From Burkholderiales bacterium (lineage in GTDB: Bacteria; Pseudomonadota; Gammaproteobacteria; Burkholderiales; Burkholderiaceae_C): 64,000 nt of DNA. A program made the position numbers and the translations under genes. Every line of letters starts with the position of its first letter. The first letter of the stretch is position 1. The stretch lies in assembly GCA_947381415.1 (NCBI GenBank), contig CANCVB010000012.1:1-64000 (forward strand), in the 5' to 3' direction. Below the pieces are notes generated by a model. The model saw only the letters and a list, made by a program, of their open reading frames with translations, ran no database searches and was not told the DNA's origin. Of the stretch, positions 10,373 to 19,560 are shown one piece after another.

Positions 10373-12469
10373 TTGCAAACCTTCACTACTTGGATCCGTA
10401 CCGTGCAAAACCCCTCCCTTGGCTCGCTCAACAGAAGAAACGTCCTGCGACTTTTAGGCATCAGCCCAGTGCTGACGGCAGGCGGGTCTTGGTTTGCCTT
10501 TCCCGCCCAAGCGGCACAAGACAAACCCTATGCCACTGCGGTCAAGTTCAACGCATCGAGCAACCCGTCCACAGCAAGCCAACGGGCTGCGGTTTTCACG
10601 GATGCCACCATCGACATCACCTACAGCGACAACACGGTCAAGACGGCGCAGGCCTTGGCCTTTATAGAACTGTTTCGCACGGGTCAGACATTGACCAAAC
10701 CCCCTGCAGCAGGTGGAGGCAGCGTCCTTGCAGCGGGCTATACACGCCCCGACGGTGTCACACCCATTTTGGATACCGATGGCAAACAAATGTTTTCTGA
10801 CTGTGTCGACGGCCAATCCTTGATCAGACTCGCCAACCCCTCAGTGCCCGGCATTGATGGCCACACATTGTTTTTGGTCACGCAATACGAATACAAGTCG
10901 GTCAATCTGGCTGGTGCAGCCATTTATGGCACCTTGCCCTGCCCGATGTCGATCACCACATTGGCGCAGAACACCCAAACCGGCGCATTGAGTGTCAAGT
11001 ACCACTTCCCCTTACCCACCAAAGCCGTGCATGGCTTGTGGACCACCTGCGCCGGCAGTCTCTCGCCCTGGAACACCCATTTATCCAGTGAAGAGTACGA
11101 GCCTGACGCTTGGTTGGTGATGATGCGAAAAGCCAAAGGTTCTGCCTTGACCGCCGCAGAGCTCACGGGGTGGAGAGCCTCGCATGTTTCACTGGCCAAC
11201 ACCAGTTTGTCCAAGTTCTTTGAGTTCAGCCGCAACACACTTGATGCGCCAAACACACCTGAGGCCAACACCTCCGCCAACCCCTACCACTATGGCCATG
11301 TGCCTGAAGTCAGCGTCAACCCTGATGGCACTGGAAGCATCCAAAAACACTATTGCTTGGGCAGAATTTCCCGCGAATTGGTGCAGGTCATGCCTGACCA
11401 ACAAACCGTATTGATGGGCGACGACTACACCGGTGGTGCCATGTTCATGTTCATCGCCGACGTTGCGGGGAACTTGTCAGCGGGTACTTTGTATGGGGCC
11501 AAGATGGAACAAACCAGTGCCACCTACGGCGGCACCTTCCAACTGCGTTGGATCAAATTGGGCAGTGCCAAGAGCGCAGAGATCAAGGCCTTGGCCGATT
11601 CGCTCTCACCCAAAGACATCTTGGATGTGCGTTTCATCGACCCTGGCGACAAGGCTTATACCCACATGGCCTTGGATGGCTGGGGTTACCAATGGGTGAA
11701 AGTGTTGCCCAAACAAGCCAAAGCTGCCGCATTTTTGGAAACCCACCGCTATGCCGCGATTGCGGGCGTGACCATGGAGCTGACAAAACTCGAAGGCGTG
11801 AGTGTCAACGCCAAAGACAAAATTGCCTATTTCGCCGTTTCACGCATTGAAACCACCATGTTGGCAGGCCCTGAACAAACGGCGACAACCCGCCCTGATG
11901 CAGACGATATCCAGCTACCCGCCCTGCGCCCAGGGGCAGTCTATGCAGCCGAACTCAGTGCGGGTCAAGTTGACAGCATGGGGGACCCTATTCGAAGTGC
12001 TTGGGTGCCCACGCGGTTTTATGTACCCAAGGGCTTATTGGGTGAAAACATCGCGACAGATGCAGATGGCAATAATGCCAATATCCTCAAAATTTCTCAG
12101 CCCGACAATGTGAAGTTTTCAGAAGCTATGCGAACGTTGTTTGTGGGCGAAGATGGCTCGGGCCATTTAAACAACTATGTCTGGGCCTACAACGTAGATA
12201 CGCAGCAACTCACCAAACTGTTGTCTACACCTGCTGGCGCCGAATGCACAGGCTTACAAGCGGTAGACAACCTCAACGGCTTTGCCTATGTCATGTCGGC
12301 ATTCCAGCATGCAGGCGACTGGTCCTATAACGCCACCACAGGCACCGGAACCTTGAACGGTAAAATCGTTCCCGCTGAGCTTATGTCTGCCATCAGCAGC
12401 CAGTGGGGCGGCATCAACCAACAATCTGCGGTGGGCTATATCAGTGGATTGCCGGTGGTGCGTCCTTGA
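10373..12469 (+). CDS. PhoX family (DUF839) phosphatase-like protein, Tat-exported
   Basis: Twin-arginine-type leader NRRNVLRLLG; PhoX-like EEYEPDAW, GDDYTGGAMFMF, TRPDADDIQLPA. Confidence 0.85.
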   Translation: MQTFTTWIRTVQNPSLGSLNRRNVLRLLGISPVLTAGGSWFAFPAQAAQDKPYATAVKFNASSNPSTASQRAAVFTDATIDITYSDNTVKTAQALAFIELFRTGQTLTKPPAAGGGSVLAAGYTRPDGVTPILDTDGKQMFSDCVDGQSLIRLANPSVPGIDGHTLFLVTQYEYKSVNLAGAAIYGTLPCPMSITTLAQNTQTGALSVKYHFPLPTKAVHGLWTTCAGSLSPWNTHLSSEEYEPDAWLVMMRKAKGSALTAAELTGWRASHVSLANTSLSKFFEFSRNTLDAPNTPEANTSANPYHYGHVPEVSVNPDGTGSIQKHYCLGRISRELVQVMPDQQTVLMGDDYTGGAMFMFIADVAGNLSAGTLYGAKMEQTSATYGGTFQLRWIKLGSAKSAEIKALADSLSPKDILDVRFIDPGDKAYTHMALDGWGYQWVKVLPKQAKAAAFLETHRYAAIAGVTMELTKLEGVSVNAKDKIAYFAVSRIETTMLAGPEQTATTRPDADDIQLPALRPGAVYAAELSAGQVDSMGDPIRSAWVPTRFYVPKGLLGENIATDADGNNANILKISQPDNVKFSEAMRTLFVGEDGSGHLNNYVWAYNVDTQQLTKLLSTPAGAECTGLQAVDNLNGFAYVMSAFQHAGDWSYNATTGTGTLNGKIVPAELMSAISSQWGGINQQSAVGYISGLPVVRP

Positions 12470-12518
12470 TTCAAATTAAATGCAGCCTTAATCTGGGGCT
12501 CATCACTTTGGCGCATGC

Positions 12519-12656
12519 CTACCCCCCAGGATGCTGCTCATCCGATGCTTTTTGACTTTCCCTTTTGATTCGCTCTTTCTTCAAGTCATTCCATTGGTGG
12601 ATAGCGAAAACAAAAACCAAAGCAAAAACACCTAATTCAATCCACATGCCCATCAT
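12519..12656 (-). CDS. small single-pass membrane protein (45 aa), not in supplied ORF track
   Basis: Reverse strand translates MMGMWIELGVFALVFVFAIHQWNDLKKERIKRESQKASDEQHPGG*; preceded by AAAAGGAGGAC. Confidence 0.65.
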   Translation of the reverse strand: MMGMWIELGVFALVFVFAIHQWNDLKKERIKRESQKASDEQHPGG

Positions 12657-12715
12657 GTCCTCCTTTTGGTCAGCACAAGGACACTGTATCTTGCAACCCT
12701 ACAATTGAACTGAAC

Positions 12716-12790
12716 GCCGCCGTAGTTCAATGGATAGAACGAGCGCCTCCTAAGCGCTAGATACAGGTTCGATTCCTGTCGGGGGCGCCA
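12716..12790 (+). tRNA. tRNA-Arg (anticodon CCT)
   Basis: Cloverleaf: D-stem GTTC/GAAC, anticodon stem AGCGC-CTCCTAA-GCGCT, T-stem ACAGG/CCTGT, encoded CCA. Confidence 0.95.
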
Positions 12791-12915
12791 TCTATATGCT
12801 TATACAAACTAGGGTTATTCTTTTCTCTTGGGGTTTATCCCATCTTTAATTAATCAATAGTATCTTGTTTTGGCAACCATAGCCCTTTAAATTACCCTTT
12901 TGTTTTCAGGCGTGG

Positions 12916-13581
12916 GTGATGTTTACCAAAATTCGATTACATAGCTGGTGTGTTGGGGTGTTTGCGCTGTGTTCTGGCATTGCCCTTGCACATCCGCATT
13001 TACGAATGGCCTACCAAATTGAACCCTTGCTCAACGATGGCGCTATTCATGGCTTTCACATCAGTTGGCAAATGGATGCACAAAACAGCTTGCTGGTTCG
13101 TGAAAACATCGATTTAAACCAAAACGGGCAACTCGACCCCGACGAGTTGCAGGCTTTCGCCGATGGCAACCGCTCGTTGATGCAGCCTTACAACTATTTT
13201 TTAACCCTTGAAGACGGGCAAAGTGCCATGCCCTTGTCGTTTGAAGTAAGCCATTTTTCTGCGCGCGATGGCGGACGAGGGTTTCAAGGTGGTGTCTACC
13301 TCGAGTTTGATGTGCAACTCGCCCAACCTCTGAGCCACAACCAAGCCCATATGCAAATGCAAGACCCCACTTGGTATATCGGTTTTATGCCTCGCATGGG
13401 GCAGGTGCTGACCGCTGACAGTCAGTGCAGTTCTGATTTCACGCGTGAAAAACGACAAACGCCAACGCAAGGCGAACAAGAAGTTCAACGCATCGTTGTT
13501 CAATGTGCAAAGGGCGCCGCGGCTCAGCCTCATGCACAGGTTTCCCCCTTCAATGAGCCCACCAACGGAGACAATTCATGA
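12916..13581 (+). CDS. DUF1007-like secreted protein
   Basis: Signal peptide, HPHLRMAYQIEP start, EF-hand-like DLNQNGQLDPDE. Confidence 0.7.
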   Translation: MMFTKIRLHSWCVGVFALCSGIALAHPHLRMAYQIEPLLNDGAIHGFHISWQMDAQNSLLVRENIDLNQNGQLDPDELQAFADGNRSLMQPYNYFLTLEDGQSAMPLSFEVSHFSARDGGRGFQGGVYLEFDVQLAQPLSHNQAHMQMQDPTWYIGFMPRMGQVLTADSQCSSDFTREKRQTPTQGEQEVQRIVVQCAKGAAAQPHAQVSPFNEPTNGDNS

Positions 13582-14534
13582 AAATCAAAAAAATGACTGC
13601 CGCACTCTTTGCAAGCGCCCTTTTGGGTAGCTTGTCCATGGGAAGCGCCTTGGCATATGAAAGTTGCCATAAATCCAAATGGGGTCCCAACGACCAAATC
13701 GGTGCCCTGAACAACATCACGCAGGACAATATTTTGGCGGCCACCAAGCTGATCAAAAAAGGCAAAAAAATGGCCATGGCAATTGAGACCAATGCCCAAA
13801 CGCCCGCTTTTGCGCCCCGAACCTATTCCGTGACCATCGTCAAACCTGGCCAAGAAAATGGCCAAACGCTGGGTGTCACAAAAACCAGTTACCACGATGA
13901 CATTTTGCAAACTTGGGTAGGTATCGGTACACAATTGGATGGACTGGGCCACATTGGTATTGACAATGTGTTCTACAACTGCACGCCAGGTATTGAAGTG
14001 ACAGGTATCAGTGGATTGAAGAAATTTGGTATTGAAACCTTCCCAGGCGTGGCCACCCGTGCTGTCATTCTGGACATGACCGGTCTGATGGGTAAAGACA
14101 TCGTTCCCGAGGGCACGGCTTTTAACCAAGCAGAAATTGAGGCGGCCCTCAAGCGCCAAGGCAATATGAAAATCAACAAAGGCGATGTGGTGATTTTCTA
14201 TACCGGTTGGCACAAACTGCTGGGCGTTGATAACAAGCGTAACGGTTCTGTTGAACCTGGTTTAGGTGTGCAAGGCGCTCGTTACTTGGCCTCCTTGGGT
14301 GTAGCCATGATTGGCTCAGACACATGGGCCGTGGAAGTGATTCCATTTGAAAACGAAGGCCAAGTGTTCCATGTGCACCAAATCTTGTTAGCAGAAAACG
14401 GTATCTTCATTTTGGAGAACGTGGTGGCCCAGCAAGCAGTGAACGACAAGGTGTATGAAGGCATGATCACAGTGGGACCACACCGCACCACCGGTTCGGT
14501 ACAAGCCATCGTGAACCCTATTTTTGTGTACTGA
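13578..14534 (+). CDS. cyclase family protein (kynurenine formamidase-like)
   Basis: Motifs GTQLDGLGHIGI, GKDIVPEGTAF, VVIFYTGW; signal peptide. Confidence 0.82.
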   Translation: MKIKKMTAALFASALLGSLSMGSALAYESCHKSKWGPNDQIGALNNITQDNILAATKLIKKGKKMAMAIETNAQTPAFAPRTYSVTIVKPGQENGQTLGVTKTSYHDDILQTWVGIGTQLDGLGHIGIDNVFYNCTPGIEVTGISGLKKFGIETFPGVATRAVILDMTGLMGKDIVPEGTAFNQAEIEAALKRQGNMKINKGDVVIFYTGWHKLLGVDNKRNGSVEPGLGVQGARYLASLGVAMIGSDTWAVEVIPFENEGQVFHVHQILLAENGIFILENVVAQQAVNDKVYEGMITVGPHRTTGSVQAIVNPIFVY

Positions 14535-14552
14535 TTGTTCTTTCTGTTCATG

Positions 14553-14582
14553 AAAAAGGGCGCCTCACAGCGCCCTTTTTTT
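14553..14582. terminator. Rho-independent terminator
   Basis: AAAAAGGGCGCCTCACAGCGCCCTTTTTTT. Confidence 0.85.
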
Positions 14583-14596
14583 ATGCCCATAGCGAA

Positions 14597-15685
14597 TCAA
14601 TATTTTTTAGTTGCTGGCAACTCAGGAAACGCCTCGTGAATGGTGGATACCTGTCCACAGTGCGCAGCGGTATAGCCTGGGAGTTGGTTAACCGCGAACT
14701 GAAATTCATCGCTGTTGAGCACCTTGAGGACCGCTTGCAAATGCGGGCGCTCCAAGTCCGATTGGTTGCACAACAAAAAATAACGCTCGGTCGCTAAAGG
14801 TAAAAATTCCAGCTTAAAACGCCTGGCCGGCGTCTCCACGCCAAAGCCAACATCCGCCATGCCACTGGCTACGAATGCCGCCACCGCCGCATGGGTGAAC
14901 TCGGCTTGTTCGTAACCTGAAATCTGGGTGGGATCGATATGGGCTTTCTTCAAAAAGCATTCCAATAAAAACCGCGTGCCGCTGCTGGGTTGGCGGTTGA
15001 CAAAACGAATTCCTTTGCGAGTCAGGTCTTGCACTTCATAAATTTTGTGGGGATTACCACTGGTCACCATAAAGCCTTGGCGACGCGTGGCGACGTGGAT
15101 GATGCGACTTTCCTTGGGCACAAGCCACTTTGCATAGTGCTTGAAAGCCGTTTCCTCAAACTCACCTTGCGGAATATGAAAACCTGCAATTTCACAGGCA
15201 CCCTCATGCAAAGACGCCACAGCTTCATTGCTTCCAACATACTTGCGCTCCACACGGGTGCCAGACAAGGCCAAGGTTTGAATCAATTTTTCTACCGCAA
15301 AGCCATGGCTGGCATGCACCCTCAGCACCTCACTGCCAGCCGACAAGACGCGCCCAATTTCGCCCTCTAACTCAGAAGCCAAGGTTTCCAACATAGGGGT
15401 CAATCGCGCAGAAATACGGTGTCCAGCCCACACCAGCTTTTCTGCCAGCGGCGTCAACGTGGAGCCCTTGCCACGTTCCATGTTCAACAAGGGCATGCCC
15501 AGTTGTTCCTCACCTTGGCGAATCAAACTCCACGCATGACGGTAAGAAGCCCCGGTTTTTTTACAAGAACCCGACAAACTGCCATGCCCTTGCACCTCCG
15601 AGAGCAGTTCTAGCAACCTGGGCGCCAGGTTTTGCCCTTTGGCGTCGCTGATGGTCCATTGCGGTTTGATCGAAACTTTATGCAT
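14597..15685 (-). CDS. ModE-like HTH regulator with periplasmic-binding-like domain
   Basis: N-terminal LysR/ModE-type HTH (GSLSGSCKKTGASYRHAWSLI) fused to PBP-like domain; divergent from the fds cluster. Confidence 0.85.
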   Translation of the reverse strand: MHKVSIKPQWTISDAKGQNLAPRLLELLSEVQGHGSLSGSCKKTGASYRHAWSLIRQGEEQLGMPLLNMERGKGSTLTPLAEKLVWAGHRISARLTPMLETLASELEGEIGRVLSAGSEVLRVHASHGFAVEKLIQTLALSGTRVERKYVGSNEAVASLHEGACEIAGFHIPQGEFEETAFKHYAKWLVPKESRIIHVATRRQGFMVTSGNPHKIYEVQDLTRKGIRFVNRQPSSGTRFLLECFLKKAHIDPTQISGYEQAEFTHAAVAAFVASGMADVGFGVETPARRFKLEFLPLATERYFLLCNQSDLERPHLQAVLKVLNSDEFQFAVNQLPGYTAAHCGQVSTIHEAFPELPATKKY

Positions 15686-15746
15686 GCGAATATAGGCTCT
15701 TCAAAGCATATTAGTTGTGTTGATGAAGCGAAGCTTACCTTACCTA

Positions 15747-15772
15747 CACTGTCATATTGCCGCAATACAGTG
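15747..15772. promoter_or_regulatory. candidate operator dyad in the regulator/fds divergent region
   Basis: CACTGTCATATTGCCGCAATACAGTG: CACTGT...ACAGTG outer arms, ATTGC-C-GCAAT core. Confidence 0.45.
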
Positions 15773-15861
15773 ATTTCCCTAGACTTACATGTGCTTCAAA
15801 AGCATAAGTTCAGTTAAAGTCTTGGGGTTAACTCAGAACTTATTCCAAGAATGGAGACAAC

Positions 15862-17508
15862 ATGACTACTGTTGATGACGCCCCTGGTTTTTTGTCCAAA
15901 GAACGCATCGTTGCACCTGAAGGCTTTAACCGTTGGTTGGTGCCACCTGCCGCCTTGGCTATTCATTTATGCATTGGCATGGCCTATGGCTTTTCCGTGT
16001 TTTGGTTGCCCTTGTCCAAAGCCTTGGGTATCAAAGAAGCCATCAAATGCGGTCCTGAGATAGGTTTCTTCCAAGAACTTTTCATCACCACCTGCGATTG
16101 GAAAGTCTCCACGCTCGGCTGGATGTACACCTTGTTTTTTGTGCTGTTGGGCAGCTCAGCAGCTTTATGGGGCGGCTGGCTGGAACGCGTGGGCCCACGC
16201 AGAGCAGGCGTGGTCAGCGCGTTATGCTGGTGCGGAGGCATGTTGATTTCGGCGGTGGGTGTGTATTACCACCAGTTCTGGATGATGTTGCTGGGGTCTG
16301 GCTTTATCGGTGGCATTGGCCTTGGCTTGGGCTATATCTCCCCTGTCAGCACCTTGATCAAATGGTTTCCTGACCGCCGTGGCATGGCCACAGGCATGGC
16401 CATCATGGGTTTTGGTGGCGGCGCCATGATTGGTTCGCCTTTGGCCGCTGAATTGATGAAAGTCTTCGCTTCGGATAGCCAGGTCGGGGTTTACCAAACC
16501 TTTGTCTGCATGGCCTTGGTTTACTTTGTCTTCATGATGTCCGGTGCTTTGGGTTACCGCATCCCTGCGACCGGTTGGAAACCCGCGGGTTGGACGCCCC
16601 CTGTGAATCAGCAGGCCAACGCCATGATCACCCAAGGCCATGTGCATGTCAGCAAAGTGTGGGGCATTCCCCAATTTTGGATGGTGTGGGTGGTGTTGTG
16701 TATGAACGTCTCAGCGGGTATTGGCGTGATTGGCATGGCCAGCCCCATGCTGCAAGAGGTGTTTGGCGGTAGCTTGATGGGCGTGGATGCCAAGTTTGTC
16801 GACCTGGACAAAGCCCAACTGACCACGATTGCGGGAATTGCCGCAGGTTTTACCGCGTTGTTGAGCCTTTTCAATATTGGTGGTCGGTTTGTTTGGGCCA
16901 GTTTGTCTGACAAGCTTGGACGCAAGTTGACCTACATCATTTTCTTTGTCTTGGGTGGAGCGTTGTACGCATCGGTGCCAGCCAGTGCCATGGCGGGAAA
17001 CAAACTGTTGTTTGTTGCGGCTTTTTGCATCATCTTGAGCATGTACGGCGGTGGTTTCGCCACCGTGCCAGCTTACCTTGCTGACTTGTTTGGTACACAA
17101 ATGGTGGGTGCGATCCACGGCCGCTTGCTCACAGCCTGGGCCACCGCTGGTATTTTGGGCCCCGTGGTGGTGAATTACATGCGTGACTACCAACTGGGCT
17201 TGGGCATCCCCCGAGAACAGGTCTACAACCAAACCATGTTCATCTTGGTAGGTATGTTGGTCGTGGGCTTGATTGCCAACCTGATGATCAGACCGGTGGA
17301 CGCCAAACACTTCATGACCGCAGAAGAGTTGGCACACGAAAAGAAACTCGCCCATGAAAAAGCCAGCGCCTCTGAAGTAGGAAGCGCCAGTGCCAACGCC
17401 AGCGTATCTAACCCCTTGTGGGTCGCTTTGGCTTGGACGGCGGTGGGTATTCCGTTGACCTGGGGCATTTACCGCACGCTGTTGAGCGTGGGCAAATTTT
17501 TTAACTGA
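15862..17508 (+). CDS. OFA family MFS transporter (oxalate/formate antiporter-like)
   Basis: 12-TM MFS; IGLGLGYISPVSTLIKWFPDRRGMATGMAIMGFGGGAMIGSPL. Confidence 0.9.
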   Translation: MTTVDDAPGFLSKERIVAPEGFNRWLVPPAALAIHLCIGMAYGFSVFWLPLSKALGIKEAIKCGPEIGFFQELFITTCDWKVSTLGWMYTLFFVLLGSSAALWGGWLERVGPRRAGVVSALCWCGGMLISAVGVYYHQFWMMLLGSGFIGGIGLGLGYISPVSTLIKWFPDRRGMATGMAIMGFGGGAMIGSPLAAELMKVFASDSQVGVYQTFVCMALVYFVFMMSGALGYRIPATGWKPAGWTPPVNQQANAMITQGHVHVSKVWGIPQFWMVWVVLCMNVSAGIGVIGMASPMLQEVFGGSLMGVDAKFVDLDKAQLTTIAGIAAGFTALLSLFNIGGRFVWASLSDKLGRKLTYIIFFVLGGALYASVPASAMAGNKLLFVAAFCIILSMYGGGFATVPAYLADLFGTQMVGAIHGRLLTAWATAGILGPVVVNYMRDYQLGLGIPREQVYNQTMFILVGMLVVGLIANLMIRPVDAKHFMTAEELAHEKKLAHEKASASEVGSASANASVSNPLWVALAWTAVGIPLTWGIYRTLLSVGKFFN

Positions 17509-17515
17509 TTGAGCC

Positions 17516-17998
17516 ATGAATTCATCCCAAGCTTCGCCAGATCAGGCACTTATTGATCAACTTGTGCAACAACACGCAGCAGAGCCTGGCGGGTTGTTGC
17601 CTTTGTTGCACGCCATTCAAGACAAGCTTGGATTTATTCCTGCCAGTTGCGTGGCTTCGGTCGCGCAAGGGCTGAATTTGTCTCGCGCGGAAGTCCATGG
17701 TGTTGTGACCTACTACCATTTCTTTCGCAGCACAGCGCCCGGTAAACATGTGATTCAGGTCTGCCGTGCTGAAGCCTGCCAATCATGTGGCAGCGAGGAA
17801 CTGTGGGCATTGGCCGAACAATTACTGGGTTGCAAAGCCCACGAAACCAGCGCCAATGGTTTGTACTCGCTAGAGCCGGTGTATTGCTTAGGGCTGTGTG
17901 CATCCTCTCCCGCTGTGCAGATTGACGACACCTTGCACGCGCGCGTCAGCGAAGCCAAACTGACGCGTTTGGTGAAATCTTTGGAAAGCGCCGCATGA
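17516..17998 (+). CDS. fdsG: NAD-dependent formate dehydrogenase gamma subunit
   Basis: NuoE-like 2Fe-2S subunit; CRAEACQSCG, CLGLCASSPA; followed by fdsB and fdsA. Confidence 0.93.
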   Translation: MNSSQASPDQALIDQLVQQHAAEPGGLLPLLHAIQDKLGFIPASCVASVAQGLNLSRAEVHGVVTYYHFFRSTAPGKHVIQVCRAEACQSCGSEELWALAEQLLGCKAHETSANGLYSLEPVYCLGLCASSPAVQIDDTLHARVSEAKLTRLVKSLESAA

Positions 17999-19551
17999 GC
18001 ATCACCGTTTTTGTTCCCTGCGACTCTGCCTCAGTTGCCGCCGGTGCCAATGAGGTCGTCGATGCCATTCACAAAGAAGCTGCTGCGCGTGGTTTGGGCG
18101 TTGATGTTCAGCGCAACAGTTCGCGCGGGATGTTTTGGCTAGAGCCTTTGGTGGAAGTGCTCACGCCACAAGGTCGCGTGGCTTATGGTCCGGTGGAATA
18201 CGAAGATGTGTCTTCGCTTTTTGATGCGGGTTTTTTGAATGGGGCTCAACATCCCTTGTTCTTGGGTGTTACCGACCAAATTCCTTATTTGGCCAAGCAG
18301 CAGCGCCTGACCTTTGCGCGCATGGGTATCACCCGGCCTTTGTCACTCGACGACTATGCAGCTCATGGTGGTTGGGTGGGCTTGCAACAAACCGTGGCCC
18401 TGGATGGCGCTGCCGTGGTGCAAGAAGTGCTGGACTCCGGTCTGCGTGGTCGCGGTGGCGCGGCTTTTCCTGCGGGCATCAAATGGCGCACGGTGCGCGG
18501 CACCACCGCAGCGCAAAAGTACGTGGTGTGCAATGCCGATGAAGGCGACTCGGGCACTTTCTCTGACCGCATGACCATGGAGGGTGACCCTTACATGCTG
18601 ATCGAAGGCATGGCCATCGCCGGATTGGCTGTGGGGGCGACTCAGGGTTACATCTACATCCGTTCCGAATATCCCCACGCGATTGCCACCATGAATACCG
18701 CCATTGCCTTGGCTGAAGCTGCAGGCTATTTGGGCGAGAACGTGCTGGGCAGTGGCAAGGCTTTTCATCTGCAAGTTCGCAAAGCAGCAGGTGCTTATGT
18801 GTGCGGCGAAGAGACTGCCATGCTCGAGAGCATCGAGGGCAAGCGCGGCGTGGTTCGTGCGAAACCACCGCTGCCTGCACTCGAGGGTCTGTTTGGCCAA
18901 CCCACCGTCATCAACAACGTCATCACATTGGCGAGTGTGCCCATCATCATGGCCAAGGGCGCGGCCTTTTACAAAAACTTTGGCATGGGCCGCTCCACTG
19001 GCACCCTGCCCTTCCAAGTCACCGGCAACATCTTGCAAGGTGGTTTGGTGGAACGGGCATTCGGTTTGACATTGCGTGAACTCTTGTTCGAGTTCGGTGG
19101 TGGCAGCCGCAGTGGTCGACCCATCAAAGCGGTACAAGTAGGTGGCCCCCTGGGTGCTTATGTGCCCGAGTCCCAATGGGATGTGCCCTTGGACTATGAA
19201 GCCTATGCCGCCATGGGTGCGGTGGTGGGTCATGGTGGCATCGTGGTGCATGACGACAGCGCCAACATGGCCAAGCTGGCCCGCTACGCCATGGAGTTTT
19301 GTGCCCTGGAGAGTTGCGGCAAATGCACACCCTGCCGCATCGGTTCCACACGCGGCATGGAAACCATCGACCGCATTGGCAGCGCCCAGAACAAAGAACA
19401 ACAAGTGCATTTGCTGCGCGATCTGTGCAACACCATGTTGCATGGCAGTTTGTGCGCCATGGGCGGCATGACGCCCTTTCCCGTGCTCTCAGCACTCAAC
19501 CATTACCCGGCAGACTTTGGCTTGCCAGCCCAAGTTGCAACCGAGGCTTAA
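17995..19551 (+). CDS. fdsB: NAD-dependent formate dehydrogenase beta subunit
   Basis: NuoF-like; GRGGAAFPAGIKW, CNADEGDSGTFSDR, ESCGKCTPCRIGS. Confidence 0.95.
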   Translation: MSITVFVPCDSASVAAGANEVVDAIHKEAAARGLGVDVQRNSSRGMFWLEPLVEVLTPQGRVAYGPVEYEDVSSLFDAGFLNGAQHPLFLGVTDQIPYLAKQQRLTFARMGITRPLSLDDYAAHGGWVGLQQTVALDGAAVVQEVLDSGLRGRGGAAFPAGIKWRTVRGTTAAQKYVVCNADEGDSGTFSDRMTMEGDPYMLIEGMAIAGLAVGATQGYIYIRSEYPHAIATMNTAIALAEAAGYLGENVLGSGKAFHLQVRKAAGAYVCGEETAMLESIEGKRGVVRAKPPLPALEGLFGQPTVINNVITLASVPIIMAKGAAFYKNFGMGRSTGTLPFQVTGNILQGGLVERAFGLTLRELLFEFGGGSRSGRPIKAVQVGGPLGAYVPESQWDVPLDYEAYAAMGAVVGHGGIVVHDDSANMAKLARYAMEFCALESCGKCTPCRIGSTRGMETIDRIGSAQNKEQQVHLLRDLCNTMLHGSLCAMGGMTPFPVLSALNHYPADFGLPAQVATEA

Positions 19552-19560
19552 GGAAACACC

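Noticed and set aside
12791-12915. tRNA-Arg 3' end as an integration site
   Set aside because: No integrase or repeated tRNA 3' end follows; the downstream genes look chromosomal.
16711-17517. 268-aa reverse ORF
   Set aside because: Antisense to the OFA transporter gene.
18343-19443. 366-aa reverse ORF
   Set aside because: Antisense shadow of fdsB in high-GC coding DNA; low-complexity H/G-rich translation with no family features.
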